A stretch of DNA of 31,233 nucleotides. Source: Flavobacteriaceae bacterium UBA6231 (lineage in GTDB: Bacteria > Bacteroidota > Bacteroidia > Flavobacteriales > Flavobacteriaceae). A program made the translations under genes and the position numbers. The stretch covers positions 2,702 to 33,934 of the forward strand of contig DJWL01000163.1 in assembly GCA_002441545.1 (NCBI GenBank), read 5' to 3'. The notes beneath the pieces were generated by a model, which was not told the origin of the DNA, searched no databases, and saw nothing but the letters and a program-made list of their open reading frames with translations. The first letter of the stretch is position 1. Each line of letters opens with the position of its first letter. Below, in pieces: positions 1-7,929 of the stretch.

Positions 1-379
1 AGTTAACTGGAGAACCATGTGTTAAATGTCCACCATGTGATAAATCAAATCCTAAAATTTTATCACCAGGCGTTAAACAAGCATGATACACAGCTGTATT
101 TGCCTGACTTCCAGAATGGGGTTGTACGTTTACATATTCTGCATTAAACAAAGCTTTAGCTCTATCAATGGCAATTTGCTCTACTTCATCAACCACTTCA
201 CAACCACCATAATAACGCTTTCCAGGATAGCCTTCTGCATATTTATTTGTTAAAACAGAACCAGCAGCTTCCATAACCTGATTGCTTACAAAATTCTCTG
301 AAGCAATTAATTCAATACCATGTAATTGTCTTTCTTTTTCAGCTTGTATTAATTCAAAAATTTGTTCGTCGCGTTGCAT
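1..379 (-). CDS. glyA: Serine hydroxymethyltransferase, N-terminal part (cut by window edge)
   Basis: This is the first ~126 codons of a PLP-dependent enzyme that interconverts serine and glycine while loading one-carbon units onto tetrahydrofolate in the cytoplasm. The reverse strand opens with ATG at 379 (MQRDEQIFELIQAEKERQ) and runs through hallmark SHMT stretches: GIELIASENF, the NKYAEGYPGKRYYGG block, and the QPHSGSQANTAVY and LSHGGHLTHGSPVN blocks that line the cofactor and substrate site. The PLP-binding lysine lies beyond the window. The start is supported by a plausible -7 box about 30 bases upstream and by family alignment. It is divergent from fahA. Identification is secure; only the 3' extent is unseen. 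Confidence 0.95.
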   Translation of the reverse strand, partial: MQRDEQIFELIQAEKERQLHGIELIASENFVSNQVMEAAGSVLTNKYAEGYPGKRYYGGCEVVDEVEQIAIDRAKALFNAEYVNVQPHSGSQANTAVYHACLTPGDKILGFDLSHGGHLTHGSPVN

Positions 380-407
380 AAATTTAAGTTGTAGTTAAAT
401 ATTGCGG

Positions 408-441
408 CAAAAATATGAAATAGATTAGTTAAATTCTTCAA
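408..441 (-). promoter_or_regulatory. Putative Bacteroidota-type promoter of glyA
   Basis: On the minus strand TATTTTTG (408-415) matches the flavobacterial -7 consensus TAnnTTTG. A TTG (439-441) lies 23 bases upstream, at the long end of the usual spacing to the -33 box. It would place the transcript start about 20-25 bases before the glyA ATG. The boxes are seen in the sequence; function is inferred. Confidence 0.4.
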
Positions 442-580
442 AAAACATATATTTACTTATAAGTTTTTAACCATTTTATCAACGATTAAAATAAACCTAA
501 ATTTTAAGCCTTTTATTCCATTAAAATGAAAAAAATGTGTAGGTTTGAATAGAATTTAATAATATAAATCATAATACGTC

Positions 581-1864
581 ATGCCAATATCAGCTAATAA
601 TCCAGATAGAAAATCGTGGTTACACGTCGATAAAAACTCTGATTTTCCTATACAAAATATCCCTTTTGGGGTTTTTCTGACTCGTGATGATATCATTACC
701 ATTGGAAGTCGTATCGGTGATACCGCCATAGATCTTGGTGCTTTGCATCAACTAGGTTATTTTGATGGTATTCCTTTAACAGATGACATTTTTCTTCAAG
801 ATACTTTAAATGATTTTATTGCTGATGGAAGAAAAACCTGGAGAGCTGTTAGAGACAGAATAGCAGATATTTTTGATTCGGAAAACCCAGCTCTTAAAAA
901 CAATAAGCAGCATAAAGAAATTGTCTTATTCAGATTGGACGAAATTGAAATGCAATTACCTGTTCAAATTGGAGATTACACTGACTTTTACTCAAGTATT
1001 GAGCATGCCACCAATGTAGGAAGCATGTTTAGAGACCCAAATAATGCCTTGCTACCTAACTGGCTTCATATTCCAGTAGGTTATCATGGAAGAAGTTCAT
1101 CTATAATCCCTTCAGGAATACCAATTCACAGACCTCAAGGACAAACCTTTTCTGAAGGTGCTAATGAACCTACTTTCGGCCCCTCAAAATTAGTTGATTT
1201 TGAACTGGAAATGGCATTTATTACAACAGATGCTAATGATTTAGGAGAACCAATTCCTGTTAATGAAGCTGAAGAATATATTTTTGGATTGGTATTATTT
1301 AACGATTGGAGTGCCAGAGATATACAGAAATGGGAATACGTGCCTCTAGGACCATTTTTATCTAAAAACTTTGCCTCGTCTATTTCACCTTGGATTGTAA
1401 CTTTAGATGCTTTAGAACCATTTAGAGTTGAAGGACCTAAACCTATAAAACCTCAATTACCTTATTTACAATATAAAGGCAAAAAAAGTTTTGACATTAG
1501 TTTAGAAGTAGCTATTCAACCCAAAGGAGCTAAAGAAACCATTGTTTCAAAAACCAATTTTAAATATATGTATTGGAACATGTCTCAGCAATTGGCACAT
1601 CATACCGTTAATGGTTGTCCTGTAAATTCTGGCGACATGATGGGAAGTGGTACTATTTCTGGACCAACACCAGATTCGTACGGATCCATGCTTGAATTAA
1701 CATGGCGCGGTGAAAAGCCTATCAAAATGAAAGATGGAACAGAACGAAAGTTTATCAACGATAATGATACGGTCATAATGCGTGGGCATTGTGAAAAAGA
1801 TGGAACAAGAATAGGTTTTGGTGAAGTTTCTACCAAATTATTACCTGTTTATAAAAAGAAATAA
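581..1864 (+). CDS. fahA: Fumarylacetoacetase
   Basis: Catalyses the last step of tyrosine/homogentisate breakdown, hydrolysing 4-fumarylacetoacetate to fumarate and acetoacetate. The 427-residue length is that of the full enzyme (SH3-like N-terminal domain about 1-120, then the FAH catalytic domain). Visible active-site blocks are DFYSSIEHATNVG with metal ligand D135 and the E141-H142 dyad, GYHGRSSS, the ELE metal ligands E208/E210, and NDWSARDIQ with D242. These assignments are by analogy with mouse FAH. No other tyrosine-degradation gene is present in the window, so the gene stands apart from its pathway partners. A strong terminator follows immediately. The ATG at 581 gives the expected N-terminus; a TAGGTTTG (540-547) upstream could be its -7 box, although no clear -33 box is seen. 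Confidence 0.96.
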   Translation: MPISANNPDRKSWLHVDKNSDFPIQNIPFGVFLTRDDIITIGSRIGDTAIDLGALHQLGYFDGIPLTDDIFLQDTLNDFIADGRKTWRAVRDRIADIFDSENPALKNNKQHKEIVLFRLDEIEMQLPVQIGDYTDFYSSIEHATNVGSMFRDPNNALLPNWLHIPVGYHGRSSSIIPSGIPIHRPQGQTFSEGANEPTFGPSKLVDFELEMAFITTDANDLGEPIPVNEAEEYIFGLVLFNDWSARDIQKWEYVPLGPFLSKNFASSISPWIVTLDALEPFRVEGPKPIKPQLPYLQYKGKKSFDISLEVAIQPKGAKETIVSKTNFKYMYWNMSQQLAHHTVNGCPVNSGDMMGSGTISGPTPDSYGSMLELTWRGEKPIKMKDGTERKFINDNDTVIMRGHCEKDGTRIGFGEVSTKLLPVYKKK

Positions 1865-1887
1865 TTTAATTTTGTATTTAAATAAAA

Positions 1888-1927
1888 AACCCTCAAATGA
1901 ATAATTTGGGGGTTCTTTTTTATTTTT
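1888..1927 (+). terminator. Rho-independent terminator after fahA
   Basis: An 11-bp stem (1888-1898 with 1904-1914, one G-T pair) with a 5-base loop is followed by C and a T-rich run 1916-1927. An A-run directly before the stem mirrors the T-run, so it could also act in reverse. It separates fahA from the lipoprotein gene. Confidence 0.85.
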
Positions 1928-1973
1928 TGGCATTAAAATTGAATTTTAGAAATAAAACTCTAAATATAAACAT

Positions 1974-3155
1974 ATGAAAAAACTACTACTTATCGCAACT
2001 ATTTTTACAGCATTATTAGCCTGCAATACTAGAAAGCAAGTCGAAAAATCAATAAATTCTGGTAATTATGATAAAGCCATTTCTGATGCTTTAGATAAAC
2101 TTGAAACCAATAAAAGCAAAAAGAGTAAAGAAGACTATATTTTAATGCTTCATGATGCCTATTATAAAGCAGTTGACAGAGATTTAAACAATATTAAATT
2201 TTTGAAAAAAGATAATAACCCTGAATATTATCAAAAAATTTATGAGACTTATATAAGTTTAAATTCAAGGCAGGAAGCCATTAAACCATTTATGCCATTA
2301 CAGATAAATGGTAAAACTATTAACTTCAAATTCAATGATTATAGTGATGATATTTTAGATGCCAGAAATAAAACCTCAGATTATTTATATGAGAAAGGTA
2401 TTGCTTTAATAGATTCAGATTCCAAATCAATGATTAGAGAAGCTTACAACACATTTAGTTATGTAGAATCAATTAATCCAAATTATGAAAAAACCAGAGA
2501 ATTCATTGAAGAAGCTCATTTTAGAGGTACAAATTATGTAATTGTTAATATAGAAAATCAAACAAATCAAATTATTCCAAGTAGGTTAGAAGATGATTTG
2601 TTGGATTTTAACACCTATGGATTAAACCAATTCTGGACAGTTTATCACGCTTCCCAAGATGCAAATTTAGAGTATGATTATGCTATGACCTTACAATTAA
2701 AACGTATTAATATTTCTCCAGAACAAATTAAAGAAAGAGAAATATTAAGAGAGCGAGATATTATTGATGGTTGGAAATATAAGCTAGATGGCAAAGGTAA
2801 TGTTATGAAAGACAGCTTAGGTAATGATATCAAAATAGATAAAATTATAAGGGTAAAAGCCAGATTTTCAGAATTTACACAATTAAAATCAACACAAGTT
2901 ATTGGTAATGTTGTTTATGTTAATTTAAAATCAAATCAATTGGTTGACACGTTTTCAATTGATAGTGAATTTGTTTTCAACAATATTTATGCTGCTTTTA
3001 GAGGAGACAAAAGAGCCCTTACAAAAGAAGATTTAAATTTATTGAACAATAGAAGAATTCCATTTCCATCCAACGAACAAATGGTTTATGATACTGGTGA
3101 AGATCTAAAAATAAAACTTAAAAAGATTATAAACTCATACAGACCCAGAAATTAA
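1974..3155 (+). CDS. Predicted lipoprotein of unknown function
   Basis: A 393-residue protein that starts with a classic lipoprotein signal: MKK, a hydrophobic stretch, then ALLAC with the lipidation cysteine at position 17. It is therefore expected in the cell envelope. The region after the signal (about 20-190) is helix-rich and resembles repeat-type scaffolds (NSGNYDKAISDALDKL, later AYNTFSYVESINPNYEKT), hinting at TPR-like repeats. The C-terminal half is mixed and ends in KLKKIINSYRPRN. I do not recognise a named family or catalytic motif. It follows the fahA terminator, so it probably has its own promoter, and it faces ppk2 convergently. Function is unknown; the lipoprotein assignment is firm. 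Confidence 0.85.
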   Translation: MKKLLLIATIFTALLACNTRKQVEKSINSGNYDKAISDALDKLETNKSKKSKEDYILMLHDAYYKAVDRDLNNIKFLKKDNNPEYYQKIYETYISLNSRQEAIKPFMPLQINGKTINFKFNDYSDDILDARNKTSDYLYEKGIALIDSDSKSMIREAYNTFSYVESINPNYEKTREFIEEAHFRGTNYVIVNIENQTNQIIPSRLEDDLLDFNTYGLNQFWTVYHASQDANLEYDYAMTLQLKRINISPEQIKEREILRERDIIDGWKYKLDGKGNVMKDSLGNDIKIDKIIRVKARFSEFTQLKSTQVIGNVVYVNLKSNQLVDTFSIDSEFVFNNIYAAFRGDKRALTKEDLNLLNNRRIPFPSNEQMVYDTGEDLKIKLKKIINSYRPRN

Positions 3156-3203
3156 AAGACTCACTAGATACTATAAGCACTTTCATTCTTATAAATAGTC
3201 TTT
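3155..3203. terminator. Possible bidirectional terminator between convergent genes
   Basis: Nested inverted repeats occupy the short gap between the lipoprotein stop (3155) and the ppk2 stop (3208). Outer arms are AAAGACT (3155-3161) and AGTCTTT (3197-3203); inner arms are TATAAG (3172-3177) and CTTATA (3188-3193). There is no long T-run, so this is a moderate call supported mainly by its position between converging genes. Confidence 0.45.
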
Positions 3204-3207
3204 AAAC

Positions 3208-4008
3208 TTAATATTTTTCGGGCACAAAAGTTTGGTAATTCAATGGAGGACGCACATAGGCTTTGTAGTCTGGTAAATCTGGTAATCTAATAGGATTCAA
3301 ATCCATTCTTTCATAAGGTATCTGGCTCAAAACATGGCTAATGCAGTTTAAGCGTGCCTTTTTCTTATTATCGGCATTTACAACAAACCAAGGAACTTGT
3401 TTAGTATCGGTATGTGCAAACATATTGTCTTTCGCTTTTGAGTATTCTAACCATCTGGAACGTGATTCTAAATCCATTGGACTAAACTTCCATCGCTTTA
3501 AAGGGTTACTAATCCTGTTTTTAAAACGTTTTTCCTGTTCTTCATCGCTTACAGAAAACCAGTATTTTAAAACAATAGTTCCAGACCTTACCAACATACG
3601 TTCAAATTCTGGACATGACCTCAAAAATTCATGATACTCATCTTCGGTACAGAAACCCATTACCTTTTCTACTCCTGCCCTGTTGTACCAACTTCTATCA
3701 AAAAGCACTATCTCTCCTGCAGCAGGCAAATAAGGAACATATCGTTGAAAATACCATTGTGTTTTTTCCCTTTCAGTAGGCATACCTAACGCTACAACTT
3801 TACAAACTCTAGGATTTAAAGGTTCAGTAAAACGTTTAATGGTACCACCTTTACCAGAAGCATCTCTGCCTTCAAAAATAATGACCACTTTTAAACCTTG
3901 CTTTTTAACCCACTCCTGTAAATGAACCAGTTCTTCATGCAATTTGATTAGTTCTTTTTCATAATCAAATGGATCGTTTTTTAAGGAGTCTTTACTTGGT
4001 GTTTTCAT
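3208..4008 (-). CDS. ppk2: Polyphosphate kinase 2 (PPK2 family, single domain)
   Basis: Transfers phosphate between polyphosphate and nucleotides (nucleoside diphosphate and monophosphate kinase activities occur in the family) in the cytoplasm. At 266 residues it is a one-domain PPK2. The P-loop is GRDASGKGG (47-55), followed by TIKRFTEPLNPR. The Walker-B region is DRSWYNRAGVE (104-114), then the lid KRWKFSPMDLESRSRW and a conserved WFVVNADNKKKAR segment. The exact subclass and preferred direction cannot be read from motifs alone. It is the last gene of a minus-strand operon, 38 bases after the gamma-glutamylcyclotransferase gene. Confidence 0.93.
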   Translation of the reverse strand: MKTPSKDSLKNDPFDYEKELIKLHEELVHLQEWVKKQGLKVVIIFEGRDASGKGGTIKRFTEPLNPRVCKVVALGMPTEREKTQWYFQRYVPYLPAAGEIVLFDRSWYNRAGVEKVMGFCTEDEYHEFLRSCPEFERMLVRSGTIVLKYWFSVSDEEQEKRFKNRISNPLKRWKFSPMDLESRSRWLEYSKAKDNMFAHTDTKQVPWFVVNADNKKKARLNCISHVLSQIPYERMDLNPIRLPDLPDYKAYVRPPLNYQTFVPEKY

Positions 4009-4046
4009 TCACACAAGTTAATAAAAAACCTTAAAAAAAGTAACAA

Positions 4047-4454
4047 TTAAATATCTTCCTTATTTAAGTAATCTCCTGAAACAATTCTTTTTAAATGGCT
4101 AGTAGGCAAATTATAAGTGTAAACCCAAGTTTTTATGATTTCTCCAGAATTTAGGTACGCATCTATTAGTTCTCTTTTATACTCATTGGGATATTCTGAA
4201 TTGTCTCCAATTCCCTCATAATTATCTAATATTTTGAATGTTTTTTCGTTTTCACGAATTTTAAAAACATGTCCATAAACTTTATCTACTGAATCAGAAC
4301 ATAAAATTGCAGCCGGATACCAAGCTACTTCATATAATTTACCATTAAAATAACCTGCTTCAATGAAATCAGAATTTTTATCTAAAAACTTTGACATATA
4401 ACTATCAAAATCTTTTAACAAAGTTCCATAAACAAATAAATAGTCTGATTTCAT
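4047..4454 (-). CDS. Gamma-glutamylcyclotransferase (AIG2/GGCT-like)
   Basis: A 135-residue protein of the GGCT fold. It has the N-terminal substrate-binding YGTL motif at 9-12 (YLFVYGTLLKDF), the conserved turn GYFNGKLYEVAWYPAAI, and the family catalytic acid within LDNYEG (E80 by position). Members cleave gamma-glutamyl groups and release 5-oxoproline, although substrates differ widely and some members act on other gamma-glutamyl amines. It lies 13 bases after ytxJ and 38 bases before ppk2, so co-transcription is likely. The coupling to a thiol-redox gene suggests a role in low-molecular-weight thiol or glutamyl-peptide turnover. The released 5-oxoproline could be used by PxpABC, encoded at 11282-13598. 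Substrate is inferred only. Confidence 0.85.
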   Translation of the reverse strand: MKSDYLFVYGTLLKDFDSYMSKFLDKNSDFIEAGYFNGKLYEVAWYPAAILCSDSVDKVYGHVFKIRENEKTFKILDNYEGIGDNSEYPNEYKRELIDAYLNSGEIIKTWVYTYNLPTSHLKRIVSGDYLNKEDI

Positions 4455-4467
4455 TTGAAAAAACCAG

Positions 4468-4857
4468 TTAAATATATTTTTTCAAATCTATATCATTTAT
4501 GGCTCCATGGCTTTTATTAGCAACAGCAATACCATTTTTTATTACCAATAACTGAGGAGATTCATGATAAACTTGAAATAATTGAGCAATTTCATTTGAA
4601 ATATCTCTGTAGTTTAATAAATCTAAATAATACAAATCAAAATCTTGTTCAGTAAAATCATAGTCTTTCAAAAATTGATTCTTCACCATTCTGCTAATAC
4701 CACAACGCGTAGAATGCTTAAATATTAACTGCGTTTTTGTTATTGATTTTTCTTTAATTTCATCTAATTGATTTAACGATGTTAATGTGTTCCAAGGTAA
4801 TTCCTTTTCATCTTTATTTTCAGATGAACTGTTAAATAGCTTGCTAAGTAATCCCAT
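4468..4857 (-). CDS. ytxJ: Bacillithiol-system redox protein YtxJ (monothiol thioredoxin fold)
   Basis: A 129-residue cytoplasmic protein of the YtxJ/DUF2847 family, linked to bacillithiol-dependent redox control (a putative bacilliredoxin-like protein). The N-terminus MGLLSKLF plus an acidic linker precedes PWNTLTSLNQLDEI. The diagnostic segment is FKHSTRCGISRMVKNQF, with a single cysteine at C52 in the thioredoxin-like active-site position. The fold closes with DLLNYRDISNEIAQLF and the cis-proline-type loop HESPQLLVIKNG. It is first in the operon with the GGCT-like gene and ppk2. Its presence implies that the host makes bacillithiol, as many Flavobacteriia do; the bsh genes are not in the window. 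Confidence 0.9.
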   Translation of the reverse strand: MGLLSKLFNSSSENKDEKELPWNTLTSLNQLDEIKEKSITKTQLIFKHSTRCGISRMVKNQFLKDYDFTEQDFDLYYLDLLNYRDISNEIAQLFQVYHESPQLLVIKNGIAVANKSHGAINDIDLKKYI

Positions 4858-4904
4858 ATTTTGTAATTTAATGTGATTTAAGTCGTATTAATTTTTAAAT
4901 CTTA

Positions 4905-4952
4905 CATCTGACTAAAAGTCTTATTTTCAGTAACTTCATCTGACTTTTTGTC
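4905..4952. promoter_or_regulatory. Paired CATCTGACT repeats with palindromic tails upstream of clpB
   Basis: CATCTGACT occurs at 4905-4913 and 4937-4945, exactly 32 bases apart (about three helical turns). Each copy opens a small inverted repeat: GACTAAAAGTC (4910-4920) and GACTTTTTGTC (4942-4952). They lie in the ytxJ/clpB divergent intergenic region, 61-109 bases before the clpB ATG. The arrangement suggests a pair of protein-binding sites, possibly for heat-shock or redox control; no known operator is matched. Confidence 0.35.
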
Positions 4953-5013
4953 TTTAAATTTCCGTTGGTAAGGTTATTGAGAATTTAATTGTAAAGAAAA
5001 AAATAAAATAGAT

Positions 5014-7623
5014 ATGAACCTTAATAATTTTACAATAAAATCGCAAGAAGCTATTCAGCAAGCTCAACAACTTGCTCAAAGCTTTGGTCATCAACAAATA
5101 GAAAATGAGCATATTTTTAAGGCTATTTTTGAAGTTGATGAAAATGTACTACCATTCATTTTGAAAAAATTGAATGTCAATATTAATATTTTAGAGCAAG
5201 CTCTTGACAAACAACTAGAAAGCTTCTCAAAAGTTTCTGGTGGTGATATTATGTTTTCAAGAGAATCTGGCAAAACTTTAAATGAAGCCTCCATCATTGC
5301 TAAAAAAATGAAAGATGACTTTGTTTCAGTTGAGCATTTAATTTTGGCTGTTTTTAAATCCAATAGTAAAATAGCTCAAATGTTAAAAGACCAAGGTGTT
5401 ACCGAAAAAACCTTACAAGCCGCTATTGAAGAGATTCGTAAAGGCGAAAATGTAACATCTCAAAGTCAAGAGGAAACCTATAATGCACTTAATAAATATG
5501 CTAAAAATTTAAACCAGCTTGCAAAAGAAGGAAAACTAGATCCTGTTATTGGACGTGACGAAGAAATAAGACGTATACTACAAATCTTATCACGCAGAAC
5601 CAAAAATAATCCTATTCTAGTTGGTGAACCTGGTACTGGTAAAACCGCTATTGCCGAAGGTTTAGCTCATAGAATTGTTGACGGAGATATTCCAGAAAAC
5701 TTAAAAGACAAGCAAATTTTTGCACTTGACATGGGAGCATTAATTGCTGGCGCTAAATATAAAGGTGAATTTGAAGAACGTTTAAAAGCAGTCATCAAAG
5801 AAGTAACCAACAGCGAAGGAGACATTGTATTATTCATTGATGAAATACACACACTTGTTGGTGCTGGTGGCGGCCAAGGTGCTATGGATGCTGCAAATAT
5901 TTTAAAACCAGCTTTAGCAAGAGGTGAATTACGTGCTATAGGTGCAACTACTTTAGATGAATATCAAAAATATTTTGAAAAAGATAAAGCTTTAGAGCGT
6001 CGTTTTCAAAAAGTCATGGTTTATGAACCGGATACAGAAAGTGCTATTTCAATTTTACGTGGTATCAAAGAAAAATATGAAACCCATCACAAAGTTAGAA
6101 TTAAAGACGAAGCTATCATTGGAGCTGTTGAGCTATCACAACGCTACATAACAAACCGTTTTCTTCCAGATAAAGCTATTGACTTAATGGACGAAGCCGC
6201 TTCAAAATTACGTATGGAAATCAATTCAAAACCTGAAGAGCTGGATGTTTTGGATAGAAAAATCATGCAATTAGAAATTGAAATTGAAGCTATTAAGCGA
6301 GAAAAAGATGAAGCAAAACTAAGAGCATTAAGTTCAGATTTAGCAAATATTAAAGAAGAGCGTAATGAAATATACGCCAAATGGAAAAGCGAAAAAGAAG
6401 TTGTTGACAATATTCAGGCTATTAAGCTCGAAATTGAAAACTATAAACTTGAAGCAGAACGTGCAGAACGTGATGGCGATTATGGTAAAGTGGCAGAATT
6501 ACGCTATGGAAAAATAAAAGAAGCTCAGGAAAAACTAGATGAACTTCAAAAAGAATTGCAAAAAAATCAATCAGGTAATTCACTTATTAAAGAAGAAGTT
6601 ACCTATGATGACATTGCTGAAGTAGTTGCTAAATGGACTGGAATTCCAGTAGTTAAAATGCTACAAAGTGAACGTGAAAAGCTATTGAAACTTGAAGACG
6701 AGCTACATAAACGTGTTATTGGACAAGAAGAAGCCATTATAGCAGTTAGTGATGCCGTAAGACGAAGTCGTGCTGGCTTACAAAATCCTCAAAAACCAAT
6801 TGGTACATTCCTGTTTTTAGGAACTACTGGTGTTGGAAAAACTGAGCTAGCAAAAGCATTAGCCGATTATCTTTTTGATGATGAAAATGCGATGACCAGA
6901 ATTGATATGAGCGAATATCAAGAGCGTCATGCAGTAAGCAGATTGGTAGGAGCTCCTCCAGGATATATAGGTTACGATGAAGGCGGACAATTAACCGAAG
7001 CTGTAAGAAGAAAACCTTATTCTGTGATTCTTTTAGACGAAATAGAAAAAGCACATCCAGACACTTTTAATATTTTGTTACAAGTATTAGATGAAGGTAG
7101 ATTGACAGATAACAAAGGTCGTTTAGCAGATTTTAAAAATTCAATTGTAATCATGACATCAAACTTAGGAAGTCATTTAATTCATGAACGATTTGAATCT
7201 ACAAAAGATATAGATTCTGCCATTGAAGCTGCAAAAGTGGATGTTTTAGGTTTATTAAAACAAACTGTCAGACCCGAGTTTTTAAATAGAATTGACGACA
7301 CTATAATGTTTACTCCTTTATCAAAAGAAAACATCATAGATATTGTTGAATTGCAAATAAAAAGCATAACAAAAATGATTGCAAAACAAGGAATTACTTT
7401 TGACGCAACAAAACATGCAATAAACTATTTAGCAACAAAAGGATATAATCCAGAATATGGTGCCAGACCTGTTAAAAGAGTTATTCAAAAAGAAGTTTTG
7501 AATGAATTAAGCAAAGAAATTTTAGCTGGAAAAGTAACTACTGATAGTGTTATTCTTTTAGATGCCTTTGATGATAAATTGGTCTTTAGAAATCAAGCAA
7601 ATTTAATAACAAATGAAATATAA
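5014..7623 (+). CDS. clpB: ATP-dependent disaggregase chaperone ClpB
   Basis: A cytoplasmic Hsp100 ring ATPase that extracts polypeptides from aggregates together with DnaK/DnaJ/GrpE. The 869-residue length is standard. Order of domains: two Clp-N repeats (1-145), AAA-1 with Walker A GEPGTGKT at 204-211, Walker B VLFIDEIHTL and an arginine finger region ALERRFQ, then the long ClpB-specific coiled-coil middle domain (about 390-530). AAA-2 follows with GTTGVGKT at 603-610, Walker B VILLDEIEKAH and GYNPEYGARPVKRVIQ sensor 2. The middle domain distinguishes it from ClpA and ClpC, and no ClpP-binding loop is evident. The gene stands alone: divergent ytxJ lies upstream and a two-stem terminator downstream. 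Paired repeats at 4905-4952 may govern it. Confidence 0.97.
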   Translation: MNLNNFTIKSQEAIQQAQQLAQSFGHQQIENEHIFKAIFEVDENVLPFILKKLNVNINILEQALDKQLESFSKVSGGDIMFSRESGKTLNEASIIAKKMKDDFVSVEHLILAVFKSNSKIAQMLKDQGVTEKTLQAAIEEIRKGENVTSQSQEETYNALNKYAKNLNQLAKEGKLDPVIGRDEEIRRILQILSRRTKNNPILVGEPGTGKTAIAEGLAHRIVDGDIPENLKDKQIFALDMGALIAGAKYKGEFEERLKAVIKEVTNSEGDIVLFIDEIHTLVGAGGGQGAMDAANILKPALARGELRAIGATTLDEYQKYFEKDKALERRFQKVMVYEPDTESAISILRGIKEKYETHHKVRIKDEAIIGAVELSQRYITNRFLPDKAIDLMDEAASKLRMEINSKPEELDVLDRKIMQLEIEIEAIKREKDEAKLRALSSDLANIKEERNEIYAKWKSEKEVVDNIQAIKLEIENYKLEAERAERDGDYGKVAELRYGKIKEAQEKLDELQKELQKNQSGNSLIKEEVTYDDIAEVVAKWTGIPVVKMLQSEREKLLKLEDELHKRVIGQEEAIIAVSDAVRRSRAGLQNPQKPIGTFLFLGTTGVGKTELAKALADYLFDDENAMTRIDMSEYQERHAVSRLVGAPPGYIGYDEGGQLTEAVRRKPYSVILLDEIEKAHPDTFNILLQVLDEGRLTDNKGRLADFKNSIVIMTSNLGSHLIHERFESTKDIDSAIEAAKVDVLGLLKQTVRPEFLNRIDDTIMFTPLSKENIIDIVELQIKSITKMIAKQGITFDATKHAINYLATKGYNPEYGARPVKRVIQKEVLNELSKEILAGKVTTDSVILLDAFDDKLVFRNQANLITNEI

Positions 7624-7686
7624 AAGACTTTCATAATAACTGTAACAATTAATATATAAAACAGTCTTATTATTGGTTGGTTAGTT

Positions 7687-7745
7687 AAAAAGCAATGTGA
7701 ATCAAATCTTTAGCAGTTAAAGACGATGAGCATTGCTTTTTTTGT
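7687..7745 (+). terminator. Two-stem rho-independent terminator after clpB
   Basis: The outer stem AAAAAGCAATG (7687-7697) pairs with CATTGCTTTTT (7731-7741) and runs into seven Ts. The unusually long 33-base loop carries a second hairpin, TCTTTA (7707-7712) with TAAAGA (7718-7723) around GCAGT. The rest of the 306-base gap between clpB and the first deoC gene (7746-7929) holds only the promoter and leader described separately. Confidence 0.75.
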
Positions 7746-7791
7746 TAAAATTTATGTTAAATACAATCATTGAAACAATAAAAAAAAGCTT

Positions 7792-7827
7792 TTTACATTA
7801 TCTATATAAATAAAATTGCTAACTTTG
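7792..7827 (+). promoter_or_regulatory. Putative promoter of the first deoC gene
   Basis: TAACTTTG at 7820-7827 is a perfect TAnnTTTG -7 box. A -33 TTG is not obvious; TTTACA (7792-7797) lies 22 bases upstream. The predicted start near 7834 leaves a leader of about 95 bases before the ATG at 7930. Confidence 0.45.
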
Positions 7828-7831
7828 TTTG

Positions 7832-7929
7832 TCGATTAAATTAAACCTTTTATCGAGGAATCAAAGTTGGCATTTCCCTCTCCAAATTTATTGTTTAAAA
7901 CAAATTAACTAAAAAAACCTACTTGTAAT
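7832..7929 (+). promoter_or_regulatory. Structured 5' leader of the first deoC gene
   Basis: Three successive inverted repeats fill the leader: TCGATTAAA (7832-7840) with TTTTATCGA (7848-7856), 8 of 9 paired; TTGG (7867-7870) with CCAA (7882-7885); and TTGTTT (7891-7896) with AAACAA (7898-7903). There is no T-run, so it is not an attenuator of the standard kind. It could be a folded regulatory leader; no riboswitch class is recognised. Confidence 0.3.
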
